The notes beneath the pieces were generated by a model. The model saw only the letters and a list, made by a program, of their open reading frames with translations, had not been told where the DNA came from and ran no database searches. A stretch of DNA of 64,000 nucleotides from Flavobacterium beibuense F44-8 (lineage in GTDB: Bacteria > Bacteroidota > Bacteroidia > Flavobacteriales > Flavobacteriaceae), in contig NZ_JRLV01000004.1 in NCBI RefSeq assembly GCF_000769915.1, positions 1 to 64,000 on the forward strand. Reading direction: 5' to 3'. This document shows positions 17,444-26,599 of the stretch, piece by piece. The position numbers were made by a program, and so were the translations under genes. Every line of letters begins with the position of its first letter. The first letter of the stretch is position 1.

Positions 17444-19291
17444 TTACTCTACCGTAACCGATTTTGCCAGGTTTCTTGGCTGATCCACATTACAGCCTCT
17501 CATTACCGCAATGTGGTAAGAAAGCAACTGTAACGGTATTGTAGTTACCAGTGGCGAAAGCGCATCTGAAACTTCCGGGATCTCAATAACATGATCTGCT
17601 AAATCCTTCACCTGAGTATCTCCTTTTGTAACTACAGCGATAATTTTTCCGCTACGCGATTTAATTTCCTGTATATTACTTACAATCTTATCATAGTGTT
17701 CCTGCTTTGGCGCCACAACAACAACAGGCATTTGCTCATCAATAAGAGCAATAGGCCCGTGCTTCATTTCTGCCGCAGGATAACCTTCTGCATGGATATA
17801 CGATATCTCTTTAAGCTTTAAAGCTCCTTCAAGCGCCACAGGGAAGTTATACCCTCTACCTAAGTAAAGGCAGTTTGAAGCATCTTTATAGGCAGCTGCC
17901 ACTTTTTGAGCAACATCATTAGTTTGAAGTGCCTCTTCCACTTTTTGCGGAATTAGCTCCATTTCCTGAAGGTATCTAAAGTAGTCTGATTTTGTGAGCG
18001 TACCTTTAGCATTCGCCAAACGTAAAGCAATTAGTGTTAACACCGTAATTTGTGTTGTAAATGCTTTTGTAGATGCTACACCAATCTCAGGACCTGCGTG
18101 AGTATAAGCCCCTGCATGCGTCTCTCTCGAAATAGAAGAACCTACCACATTACAAACTCCAAATACAAATGCTCCGTTCTCTTTTGCCATTTTGATAGCC
18201 GCAAGCGTATCGGCAGTTTCACCCGACTGAGATATTGCAATAACAACATCATCTTTGTTTATAATCGGGTTTCTGTACCTAAACTCAGAAGCATATTCTA
18301 CTTCTACAGGGATACGTGCAAACTCCTCAAAAATATATTCGGCTACTAAACCTGCGTGCCATGAGGTACCACAGGCAACAATAAGTATCCTGTTTGCATT
18401 AAGGAATTTTTGAAGGTTATCTTCAACACCCGCCATTTTAATAATACCGGTATCTGCATGAAGCCTACCTCTGTAAGTATCTTTAATTACATTAGGCTGC
18501 TCATAAATCTCTTTAAGCATAAAGTGGTCGTAACCGTTTTTCTCTATCTGCTCAAGGTTCATTTGCAGTTCCTGAATATAAGGATCTACTAAAGAGTCAT
18601 CTTTAATTTTTCTAATTTTAAGCTCTTTTCCAAGCCTTATCACCGCCATTTCCTCATCTTCAAGATATATGGCATTTGAAGTATATTCGATAAAAGGAGA
18701 AGCATCTGATGCGATAAAGAACTCATCTTCACCAACACCAATTGCCAACGGACTACCTAAACGGGCAGCTACAAGCTCATTTGGTTTCTTTTTATCAAAA
18801 ACCACAATAGCATAAGCACCTACCACCTGGTTTAAAGCTACCTGAACAGCTTTACCCAGTTTAAGGTTATCTTTCTTTTGCACATCTTCAATCAGGTTAA
18901 CCAATACCTCGGTATCAGTGTCTGATTTAAAAGTATACCCTCTTTTAATAAGTTCTTTTTTTAAAGGCTCGTAGTTCTCAATAATACCATTATGTATTAT
19001 TACAAGCTCTCCCGAGTTAGAAAAGTGCGGATGTGAGTTCACATCGTTTGGCACACCGTGAGTAGCCCACCTTGTATGCCCCATACCAATAGTACCGGCA
19101 GATGTTCCCTCTTGTTTCGCTCTCTCTTCTAAATCTGAAACTTTACCTTTTGTTTTGGAAAGTTTAAGGTCGTTCCCGTCGTAAAGAACAACCCCGGCAC
19201 TGTCATACCCTCTATACTCAAGTCTTTTAAGACCTTTAATAATAATTGGATATGCTTCTTTGTGTCCTATATAACCAACAATTCCACACAT
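17444..19291 (-). CDS. glmS: Glutamine--fructose-6-phosphate aminotransferase (isomerizing)
   Basis: 615 residues. It makes glucosamine-6-phosphate from fructose-6-phosphate and glutamine, the first step to UDP-GlcNAc for peptidoglycan and LPS. The N-terminal nucleophile cysteine is in MCGIVGYIG, followed by the class II glutaminase domain (HTRWATHG). Two SIS sugar-isomerase domains follow (SQSGETADTLAA, STKAFTTQ), and it ends in NLAKSVTVE. It is last in a close-spaced minus-strand group after the short glycogen synthase and DUF4270 genes. Confidence 0.97.
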   Translation of the reverse strand: MCGIVGYIGHKEAYPIIIKGLKRLEYRGYDSAGVVLYDGNDLKLSKTKGKVSDLEERAKQEGTSAGTIGMGHTRWATHGVPNDVNSHPHFSNSGELVIIHNGIIENYEPLKKELIKRGYTFKSDTDTEVLVNLIEDVQKKDNLKLGKAVQVALNQVVGAYAIVVFDKKKPNELVAARLGSPLAIGVGEDEFFIASDASPFIEYTSNAIYLEDEEMAVIRLGKELKIRKIKDDSLVDPYIQELQMNLEQIEKNGYDHFMLKEIYEQPNVIKDTYRGRLHADTGIIKMAGVEDNLQKFLNANRILIVACGTSWHAGLVAEYIFEEFARIPVEVEYASEFRYRNPIINKDDVVIAISQSGETADTLAAIKMAKENGAFVFGVCNVVGSSISRETHAGAYTHAGPEIGVASTKAFTTQITVLTLIALRLANAKGTLTKSDYFRYLQEMELIPQKVEEALQTNDVAQKVAAAYKDASNCLYLGRGYNFPVALEGALKLKEISYIHAEGYPAAEMKHGPIALIDEQMPVVVVAPKQEHYDKIVSNIQEIKSRSGKIIAVVTKGDTQVKDLADHVIEIPEVSDALSPLVTTIPLQLLSYHIAVMRGCNVDQPRNLAKSVTVE

Positions 19292-19308
19292 AATTTTTAA
19301 TAATTTGG

Positions 19309-20934
19309 TTAATTTGGTTTGGTATAATAAATTTCTAGCTTAAGCCTTTTATCCTCCGGAACATTAGCCCCGGATTTACTTCCGTAAAGCACTGTCCCCA
19401 TCGGGCTGATTACCGATGATACGGGAGCCGACTTAACTTCAGTCGTTCCTGTTGTAAACGGAGTTCTTAAAGCCGCATTTGAAATCTGACTGATAGACTC
19501 AGTTACTGCAAGCCCAATAACTACGTTTGTAGAATCTTTGTTAACTATATTATTTACGTGGTCTGTAATACGAACTTTATAACGCAGCCCTTCACCATCA
19601 TCATCATACTCAAGAATCCCGCCATAAATATAACGGCTGTATTTAGAGTTAGATGAATTTGTGGTTTGATCTACATAATAATCATACAAAGGTCTTTTGT
19701 TTTTCACATCATAAAGATACAATCTGTTTGGCTCAATTGCATTAGCCATAGCCGCCTTATCTATGTAAAAAGTAAGATTAGCTTCGTTTATAAGCACTCT
19801 TTCTCCAGTCACAGGATCCGGCTTAAGAAAATCAAGATCTACCTGATCCAGTATATTGATAAATGCTAACGAACCTTCACCGCCTTTAACATACAAACGC
19901 TCATCGCCTTCAACTTCGTCAGAAGAACTTATAGCCGAAGTAAACGTATCATTATAAGTATTATCAAATAGATTTACAGTATTACCGGTTAAGTTAAGAG
20001 TAATGGTTTTACTGATTGTCTCCACATTACCTTCCTCATCAAGCACAGGCTCTCCGTCAGTACCCAGTTTTGTATCCGTGTAAAGTATAACGATTTTACC
20101 ATCTGTAAAATCCATCATACCCATTGCACTGTCACTACCTACCTGCTCTACATCAAAATACAAACCTCTAAAGTAATCCTTAAAAACATTGTTATTAACT
20201 AGGCTTCCTTCAGGAGCGTTAAACATCTTCTCAGTAAAGAAATCCTTATTAAGCTGAAGATACATACCCGGAGCAAATCGCTCAACAAGTTTCTCACTTC
20301 CGTCTTCAAGTGTAACCCTTCTGTCTATTTCTGCTTCACTGAAAGAGAATTCATTGTTCTCATCCGGATTAGCACTATTGTTTAACAAAACAGAGCCTTT
20401 ATAAGTATCGATAAGCGAGCGGTCATCTGAGTAATATTTCTGAACCCCATCTTCAGATCCCGGATCAGTACTTCTAAGGTAATATCCGTTTTCAAAAATA
20501 TTCAGTTTTATCTTGCCATTCTCTCCACCAAAAATAGAATCAAGAGTATAGGTACTTTCGCCGTCAGTATCTGTACTTTCAAGATTACTGAAATAAGGCA
20601 CATACAAATACACTGTATCTATCACCGGATTGGTTAGTGTTGGGTTTTCACTGGCAAGTGCAACCTGAGTCACAAAACGGGAAATGGTTTTCCCAAACAC
20701 AGGGTTATCATATACCCCCAGTGAATTTATAGGCATGTTATTAGTTTGCACCGATCCTGTTGACTTATCAAAAGCTACAGCATTAGCAACATACTTTTCA
20801 ATACCGTTGTGGTGTACATCATCCTGAATTATATCAGAACCCACCTCGTTATAGTCATAATCACAAGCTATTACGCTAACAAGAGCAACAGTACCCAAAG
20901 CGACAGCAAGTTTATTTAGTATTCGGCTTTTCAT
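19309..20934 (-). CDS. DUF4270 family lipoprotein
   Basis: 541 residues. The signal peptide ends in a lipobox with C24 (LVSVIAC), so it is a lipoprotein, probably outer-membrane. DUF4270 features follow: an N-terminal GSDII..., the segment on fixed ends and FVTQVALASENPTLTNPVIDTVYLYV, and a beta-rich body. Acidic residues after the lipid Cys (DYDYNE) are consistent with surface export signals in Bacteroidota. It lies between the glycogen-synthase-like gene (22 bp upstream) and glmS (17 bp downstream), an order conserved in Flavobacteriaceae. Function unknown. Confidence 0.8.
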   Translation of the reverse strand: MKSRILNKLAVALGTVALVSVIACDYDYNEVGSDIIQDDVHHNGIEKYVANAVAFDKSTGSVQTNNMPINSLGVYDNPVFGKTISRFVTQVALASENPTLTNPVIDTVYLYVPYFSNLESTDTDGESTYTLDSIFGGENGKIKLNIFENGYYLRSTDPGSEDGVQKYYSDDRSLIDTYKGSVLLNNSANPDENNEFSFSEAEIDRRVTLEDGSEKLVERFAPGMYLQLNKDFFTEKMFNAPEGSLVNNNVFKDYFRGLYFDVEQVGSDSAMGMMDFTDGKIVILYTDTKLGTDGEPVLDEEGNVETISKTITLNLTGNTVNLFDNTYNDTFTSAISSSDEVEGDERLYVKGGEGSLAFINILDQVDLDFLKPDPVTGERVLINEANLTFYIDKAAMANAIEPNRLYLYDVKNKRPLYDYYVDQTTNSSNSKYSRYIYGGILEYDDDGEGLRYKVRITDHVNNIVNKDSTNVVIGLAVTESISQISNAALRTPFTTGTTEVKSAPVSSVISPMGTVLYGSKSGANVPEDKRLKLEIYYTKPN

Positions 20935-20956
20935 AGAATTTTTTTAAAATGTTTTT

Positions 20957-21763
20957 CTATAAAACCTGATTTTTATAGAAATTAGTATACTCCTCTGCAA
21001 ATTTATCTTTAGGAACATACGGCAGGAATGGTTTTCCTGAAGCCTCAACAAACTTAACCATATCATCAGAAACATTTTCTGAAGCTATAATAACTGCGTC
21101 AGAATGCGCTATGGATGCTTTAAGTATATTTTCATAATTTGGTTCGGCAAGATGCTTTATGTCACTTTCAGGAACATCATCAAAGGCAACTTTTTTGATC
21201 ATTTCATTATCCAGTGTACCGTCAAAAGACTGACCGTATACCGAAGTAACGATTTTTGTATCAGCAAAAAGTGCTTCATCTTTATAAAAATGCTTCATAT
21301 AGATAGGCAACATAGCAGCCATCCAGCCATGAACATGAATAATATCGGGAACCCAGTTTAATTTCTTAACGGTTTCCACTACTCCTTTTGCAAAGAAAAT
21401 TGATCTTTCGTCGTTATCCGGGTAAAGTGTTCCGTCTTCATCAGCAAAAGTCGCTTTTCTTTTAAAGTACTCGTCGTTATCAATAAAATAAACCTGAATC
21501 CTCTCTTTTGGTATAGAAGCCACCTTAATGATAAGTGGCATATCCATATCATTCACCACCAGATTCATACCTGACAGACGAATAACCTCATGTAACTGAT
21601 GCCTTCTTTCATTAATATTACCGTAGCGAGGCATAAAAATTCTGATTTGCCCGCCTTGGTCGTTTATCATTTTTGGCACGTCATACGACATCAAAGACAC
21701 TTCATTTTCAGCCAAATAAGGTACTACTTCAGATGATACATATAATATCCTCTTATCCTCCAT
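20957..21763 (-). CDS. Truncated glycogen/starch synthase-like protein (GT5 N-terminal domain only)
   Basis: 268 residues matching the N-terminal Rossmann half of GlgA (ILYVSSEVVPYL, IFMPRYGNINERRHQLHEVIRLSG, DIIHVHGWMAAMLPIYM). Full-length GlgA is usually 470-490 residues, and the C-terminal donor-binding half is absent. The ADP-glucose loop KTGGL is also replaced here (ENEVSL). It is therefore probably not a glycogen synthase, despite the label such genes receive. It is the first gene of the group leading to DUF4270 and glmS, which hints at an envelope or amino-sugar role. That is inference. Confidence 0.75.
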   Translation of the reverse strand: MEDKRILYVSSEVVPYLAENEVSLMSYDVPKMINDQGGQIRIFMPRYGNINERRHQLHEVIRLSGMNLVVNDMDMPLIIKVASIPKERIQVYFIDNDEYFKRKATFADEDGTLYPDNDERSIFFAKGVVETVKKLNWVPDIIHVHGWMAAMLPIYMKHFYKDEALFADTKIVTSVYGQSFDGTLDNEMIKKVAFDDVPESDIKHLAEPNYENILKASIAHSDAVIIASENVSDDMVKFVEASGKPFLPYVPKDKFAEEYTNFYKNQVL

Positions 21764-21802
21764 TGTAAATATTAGATTTTAGAATTGGGTATAAAAAACA
21801 CG

Positions 21803-21849
21803 CAAAATTAAACAATTTTATGCATTTTATCACTAAAATATTAATTTTG
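21803..21849. promoter_or_regulatory. Divergent -7 elements between the glycogen-synthase-like gene and panC
   Basis: TAATTTTG occurs on the minus strand (21803-21810) upstream of the glycogen-synthase-like gene and on the plus strand (21842-21849) upstream of panC. They form a back-to-back promoter region. No clear -33 boxes are visible. Confidence 0.45.
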
Positions 21850-21872
21850 CCTCCAATTTTAATTACAAATTA

Positions 21873-22718
21873 ATGCTCATTTTCAACAACAAAACCGATT
21901 TAAAAGCACAGTTAGCCAAGCTTAGGGAAACTAACTCGGGCGTTGGTTTTGTACCTACCATGGGAGCCCTGCACAACGGTCACCTCTCTCTTTTAAAGGA
22001 GTCTGTAAAGCACAACAGCCATACTGTTATCAGTATTTTTGTTAACCCAACCCAGTTTAATAATCCCGAAGATCTGGAAAAATATCCGCGTACACTGGAA
22101 ACAGATGTCGATAAGATTAAAACGGTAAGTGAGGATATTATTGTTTTTGCACCAAGCGTTAAAGAAATGTATGATGACAACATTACATCGGCAAACTTTT
22201 CTTTTGACGGACTGGAAAACCAAATGGAAGGACGTTTCAGGCCAGGTCATTTTGACGGCGTGGGCACCATAGTAAAAAAACTGTTTGAGATAGTGGAACC
22301 GGATAATGCCTACTTTGGCGAAAAGGATTTCCAGCAGCTTCAAATCGTTAAGAAGATGGTAGAAAAAAACAATATGCCGGTAAACGTAGTAGGGTGCCCT
22401 ATTCTTAGAGAGGAAAACGGACTAGCAATGAGCTCCCGTAACCAGCGACTTAGCGAGGAAGATAAAACCAAGGCAGCATTAATTTACAAAACCTTAACCG
22501 AGGCTAGGCAATTATTTGACAGTCATTCCGTTGAATATATAACCGAATATGTAAATAACATTTTCAAGGCACATCCGGAGTTTGAAATGGAATACTTTGA
22601 AGTAGCCGAAGAAGACACGCTTTTGCCTGCCAGTATTAAGGAAAATAAAAAATACCGTGCTTTTATTGCTGTTTTTTTAAGTAATATTCGCCTAATAGAC
22701 AATATTTCATTAAATTGA
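21873..22718 (+). CDS. panC: Pantoate--beta-alanine ligase (pantothenate synthetase)
   Basis: 281 residues. It joins pantoate and beta-alanine with ATP to make pantothenate. Motifs: [14 protein letters not shown] (HxGH-type nucleotide site), [46 protein letters not shown] and [11 protein letters not shown]. It is cytoplasmic and full-length. The next gene, panD, supplies its beta-alanine and begins 13 bp downstream. Confidence 0.96.
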   Translation: MLIFNNKTDLKAQLAKLRETNSGVGFVPTMGALHNGHLSLLKESVKHNSHTVISIFVNPTQFNNPEDLEKYPRTLETDVDKIKTVSEDIIVFAPSVKEMYDDNITSANFSFDGLENQMEGRFRPGHFDGVGTIVKKLFEIVEPDNAYFGEKDFQQLQIVKKMVEKNNMPVNVVGCPILREENGLAMSSRNQRLSEEDKTKAALIYKTLTEARQLFDSHSVEYITEYVNNIFKAHPEFEMEYFEVAEEDTLLPASIKENKKYRAFIAVFLSNIRLIDNISLN

Positions 22719-22731
22719 TTACCTTTGCGCC

Positions 22732-23082
22732 ATGCAAATTCAAGTTGTAAAGTCCAAGATTCACCGCGTTACGGTGACTGGAGCCGATTTAAATTACATA
22801 GGCAGTATAACTATTGACGAAGCGTTAATGGAAGCTGCAAACATTATTGAAGGTGAAAAAGTTTCCATAGTTAACATTAACAATGGTGAAAGGCTGGAAA
22901 CTTATGTGATAAAAGGAAACAGGAACAGCGGAGAAATAACACTTAACGGTCCGGCTGCCAGAAAAGTACAAAAGGGAGATATTATTATCATCATCTCTTA
23001 TGGTATCTTTGAATTCGAAGAGGCTAAAACATTTAAGCCTTCTATTGTTTTCCCAAATGAGACAGACAACTCGCTAACATAA
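22732..23082 (+). CDS. panD: Aspartate 1-decarboxylase
   Basis: 116 residues. This pyruvoyl enzyme makes beta-alanine from aspartate. The self-cleavage site Gly24-Ser25 is exactly placed in NYIGSITID, and H11/K9 of KSKIHR and the Y58-type active-site region are present. Co-transcribed with panC, so both branches to pantothenate sit together. The stop is 1 bp from the TTG start of the next gene. Confidence 0.96.
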   Translation: MQIQVVKSKIHRVTVTGADLNYIGSITIDEALMEAANIIEGEKVSIVNINNGERLETYVIKGNRNSGEITLNGPAARKVQKGDIIIIISYGIFEFEEAKTFKPSIVFPNETDNSLT

Positions 23083-23083
23083 T

Positions 23084-24043
23084 TTGAAAAAAAAGTTAAG
23101 CAGAATATTAAGTATACTACTCCCACTTTCGTTGGGAGTTTTTTTAATTATATACATATTCAGGCAGTTTACCCCAGAGGAATCATTAGCTGTTAAAAAC
23201 AGTTTTAAAACAGCCAATTACCTGTATGTAGGTATTTCGCTTTTAGTAGGCATAACCGGATTTTGGGCACGCGCCTACCGCTGGAAATATACTCTAGCAC
23301 ATATAGGCTATACCGCGCCTTTTCATGTAAAATTTGGTGCTGTTAGTATTACGTACCTTATGAACATGCTTGTTCCGCGAAGCGGGGAAGTAAGTCGTGC
23401 CATCGTTTTAAAACGATATGCCGATGTACCTTTTGATAAAGGACTGGGAACCATAATCTCCGAAAGAATAATAGACCTTTTCCTACTTATCATTGTACTG
23501 GGCGCCACTGCTATTTTACAGTTTGATGTTGTAAAAGAACACCTTGCCGATGTACCTTTTAAAAAACTACTTATTTACGGGATTATAGCCGGAATTTTGT
23601 TTTTAGGCTCCATCCTGTTTTTTATATACTCAAAACTAAGCTGGGTACTAAAACTCAAAGCAAAAGTATCAGGGCTTATTGAAGGTGCACTAAGCGTTTT
23701 TAAAATGCCTAACAAATGGCCTTTCCTATTGCTTTCGGTTTACATATGGTTCTCTTATGTACTCATGTTTTACATAACCATTTATGCCTTACCGGAAACC
23801 GCCAGTCTTTCTTTCGGGTCGGTAGCAACCGCCTTTGTGGTAGGCAGCCTTGTTATCACTTTCACTAACGGCGGAACAGGCTGGTTTCCTGTGATTATAG
23901 GTAAAACACTTACCATTTACGGCATACCTTTTACTGCCGGAACTGCCTTCGGTTGCATTGTTTGGGGATCGCAAACAGGTCTTATTTTTTTACTTGCCGG
24001 CCTGTCATTTTTATTATTGCCTTTACTTCAAAAAAGCAAATAA
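23084..24043 (+). CDS. Lysylphosphatidylglycerol synthase transmembrane region (UPF0104) family protein
   Basis: 319 residues with seven or eight membrane helices. Family motifs are RAYRWKYTL, MNMLVPRSGEVSRAIVLKRY and NGGTGWFPVIIG. These proteins resemble the flippase half of MprF and are likely lipid or polyprenyl-linked carriers. The only reasonable start is TTG at 23084, 1 bp after the panD stop, because no ATG lies near. The rare start and tight spacing suggest translation coupled to panD. The link to pantothenate synthesis may be only positional. Confidence 0.78.
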   Translation: MKKKLSRILSILLPLSLGVFLIIYIFRQFTPEESLAVKNSFKTANYLYVGISLLVGITGFWARAYRWKYTLAHIGYTAPFHVKFGAVSITYLMNMLVPRSGEVSRAIVLKRYADVPFDKGLGTIISERIIDLFLLIIVLGATAILQFDVVKEHLADVPFKKLLIYGIIAGILFLGSILFFIYSKLSWVLKLKAKVSGLIEGALSVFKMPNKWPFLLLSVYIWFSYVLMFYITIYALPETASLSFGSVATAFVVGSLVITFTNGGTGWFPVIIGKTLTIYGIPFTAGTAFGCIVWGSQTGLIFLLAGLSFLLLPLLQKSK

Positions 24044-24084
24044 TCGCTATCTTTCCGCTTTCAACTAAAAACCGACCAAAAGCA

Positions 24085-25221
24085 ATGAAAAAAATTACCT
24101 TACTGTTGCTGATTTTTGCTTTTTGCAATACCTACGCCCAGCAGCTTACCACTGAAGAAATTGCATCTGAAGCGTTAAACGAAAACAGACTGGTAACTAT
24201 AAAATTACCCAGCTCTTACGAACGCAGCAAAGACAAAAAATACCCATTACTTGTATTACTTGACGGCGATTACCTGCTAGACCCTTTTGCCGGGGTACTA
24301 TCGTACACTTCTTACTGGGACGACCTTCCGGAAGTTATAATAGTAGCAATTAGCCAGCCCGACAGGGATATGGACTGCGAATGGGAAAGCGAAAGCGGAC
24401 TACCGCAGGAAAAAGGAGAAAAATTCTTTGATTTTATAGGACGTGAAGTTGTACCCATGATGGAAAAAAAATACAGGGTATCTCCGTTTAAAATTATAGC
24501 CGGGCATGATGTAACTGCCGGATTTGCTAACTTCTTTCTGTATAAAGACGATCCGCTTTTTAATGCTTATATCATGATGAGCCCGGTACTGCCGGCAGAA
24601 ATGGAAACCCGTGTTCCTGCCAGGTTCAAAGCGATAGACAAACCTATTTTTTATTATCTGGCTACTGCCGATGGCGATGTAGGCCGACTTAAAAACAAAA
24701 TAAAAGTAATGGACGAGAACATTAAGGCTGTGACCGAAACCAAGTTCCGTTACCTTTTTGACGAGTTCATTGGAGAATCCCACTATTCATTAGTACCAAA
24801 TGCCATTCCAAGCGCATTGTATCATATTTTCTCTTCTTACCAGCCTATCACCTCAGATGAGTTTCAAAAACTGGCAGCACAAACTTCGGGTTACGTGCAA
24901 TATCTTGAAGACAAGTATGATATGATTGAAAGGGATCTTGGTGTAAAAATGACCGTGCGCCTTAACGACTTTAAAGCCATTGAAGCGGCTATTATGAAAA
25001 ATGGCGCTTTTGGAGAATTTAAAGACCTGGCAAGCGTAGCAAGAAAAAACTATCCTAAAACCATAATAGGCGAATACTATGAGGCCCTGTTTTACGAACA
25101 TACAGGCAACATAAAAAAAGCCATCAAAGTATACAATAACAGTTTTAACTTTGAGGAAATAGGCGGAATAACAAAAGATTATATGCTTGAAAAAGCAGAG
25201 AGTTTAAAAAGTGAGATGTAA
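24085..25221 (+). CDS. Esterase-fold (alpha/beta hydrolase) exported protein lacking the Ser nucleophile
   Basis: 378 residues from the ATG at 24085, chosen because it opens a signal peptide (MKKITLLLLIFAFCNTYAQ). A longer frame from 23953 overlaps the preceding gene and is unlikely. It belongs to the putative esterase family (esterase D/enterobactin esterase-like): YPLLVLLDGDYLLDPFAG, ... IIAGHDVTAGFANFF. The nucleophile elbow, normally GHSxGG, reads GHD (D142), so classical hydrolysis is unlikely. The C-terminal 120 residues look TPR-like (GEYYEALFYEHTGNIKKAIKVYN). radA follows after 5 bp. Confidence 0.75.
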   Translation: MKKITLLLLIFAFCNTYAQQLTTEEIASEALNENRLVTIKLPSSYERSKDKKYPLLVLLDGDYLLDPFAGVLSYTSYWDDLPEVIIVAISQPDRDMDCEWESESGLPQEKGEKFFDFIGREVVPMMEKKYRVSPFKIIAGHDVTAGFANFFLYKDDPLFNAYIMMSPVLPAEMETRVPARFKAIDKPIFYYLATADGDVGRLKNKIKVMDENIKAVTETKFRYLFDEFIGESHYSLVPNAIPSALYHIFSSYQPITSDEFQKLAAQTSGYVQYLEDKYDMIERDLGVKMTVRLNDFKAIEAAIMKNGAFGEFKDLASVARKNYPKTIIGEYYEALFYEHTGNIKKAIKVYNNSFNFEEIGGITKDYMLEKAESLKSEM

Positions 25222-25226
25222 TATTT

Positions 25227-26588
25227 ATGGCTAAGTTAAAAACAGCTTTTTTTTGTCAGAATTGCGGCACCCAGTATTCCAAATGGCAGGGGCAGTGCAA
25301 TTCGTGCAGGGAATGGAATACTATTGTTGAAGAAGTAATCCAGAAGGAGGAAAAACAGGCATGGAAACCATCGTCTCCCGAAGTTAAAAGAGCTGCAAAG
25401 CCATTACGCATTAATGAAATAGACTCTTCTCAGGAAATTCGCCTTAATACGGGCGACGGAGAATTAAACCGAGTACTGGGCGGTGGCCTGGTACCCGGCT
25501 CCCTTACTCTTTTGGGTGGTGAACCCGGTATAGGTAAGAGTACTCTACTGTTACAAATATCGCTTCGCCTTCCTTACAAAACACTTTACGTATCGGGGGA
25601 GGAAAGCCAGAAACAGATAAAAATGCGCGCCGAAAGGATTACCCCATCGGCAGACAACTGCTTTATACTTACCGAAACCAAAACGCAGAATATTTTTAAG
25701 CAAATAGCTGCGATTGAACCCGAAGTGGTTATAATCGACTCTATCCAAACACTGCATACTGATTTTATAGAATCGTCGGCCGGAAGTATCTCACAGATAA
25801 GGGAAACTACTGCCGAGCTTATTAAGTTTGCCAAAGAGACCAATGTGCCGGTTATCCTTATTGGCCACATTACCAAAGACGGTAGTATTGCCGGGCCAAA
25901 AATACTGGAGCACATGGTGGACACTGTACTACAGTTTGAAGGCGACCGCAACCATGTATATCGTATACTGCGCTCTCTTAAAAACCGATTTGGTTCTACA
26001 GCCGAACTGGGTATTTACGAAATGCTGGGAACAGGACTTAGAGAGGTGGCAAACCCTTCGGAAATATTAATATCCCACAAGGAAGAAGAACTTAGCGGTA
26101 CAGCAATAGCCACCACCATGGAAGGCATGCGCCCGCTTATGGTAGAGATACAGGCGCTGGTGAGTTCTGCTGTATATGGTACTCCGCAGCGAAGCACAAC
26201 AGGCTACAATGCCAAAAGGCTCAACATGGTACTCGCCGTACTGGAAAAAAGAGCCGGATTCAGGCTGGCAGCAAAAGATGTTTTTCTTAACATTACCGGT
26301 GGTATCAATGTAGACGACCCTGCTATTGACCTAGCCGTAGTGGCAGCCATATTATCTTCTAACGAAGACATACCCGTAGGAAAAGACTTTTGTTTTGCGG
26401 GAGAAATAGGGCTTTCGGGAGAAATACGCCCCGTTAACCGTGTGGAACAGCGTATTTTAGAAGCCGAAAAATTAGGTTTTTCCACTATTTTTGTATCTAA
26501 GTACAACAAGATTTCACTTAAAAACACCCTGATAGAAATAAAGCTGGTCTCTAAAATAGAAGATGTAGCAGGTCATTTATTCGGGTAA
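25227..26588 (+). CDS. radA: DNA repair protein RadA
   Basis: 453 residues. This RecA-like ATPase promotes branch migration in recombination. An N-terminal C4 zinc finger (FFCQNCGTQYSKWQGQCNSC), Walker A GGEPGIGKSTLL, the diagnostic KNRFG motif (SLKNRFGSTAELGIYEM) and a C-terminal Lon-protease-like domain (GGINVDDPAIDLAVVAAILSS) are all present. It is complete and of typical length. It lies 5 bp after the esterase-fold gene and 11 bp before the GT51 gene. Confidence 0.97.
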   Translation: MAKLKTAFFCQNCGTQYSKWQGQCNSCREWNTIVEEVIQKEEKQAWKPSSPEVKRAAKPLRINEIDSSQEIRLNTGDGELNRVLGGGLVPGSLTLLGGEPGIGKSTLLLQISLRLPYKTLYVSGEESQKQIKMRAERITPSADNCFILTETKTQNIFKQIAAIEPEVVIIDSIQTLHTDFIESSAGSISQIRETTAELIKFAKETNVPVILIGHITKDGSIAGPKILEHMVDTVLQFEGDRNHVYRILRSLKNRFGSTAELGIYEMLGTGLREVANPSEILISHKEEELSGTAIATTMEGMRPLMVEIQALVSSAVYGTPQRSTTGYNAKRLNMVLAVLEKRAGFRLAAKDVFLNITGGINVDDPAIDLAVVAAILSSNEDIPVGKDFCFAGEIGLSGEIRPVNRVEQRILEAEKLGFSTIFVSKYNKISLKNTLIEIKLVSKIEDVAGHLFG

Positions 26589-26599
26589 CAGGATACATT

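Noticed and set aside
23953..24084. N-terminal extension of the esterase-fold gene
   Set aside because: It overlaps the end of the preceding gene in another frame, and a textbook signal peptide starts at 24085.
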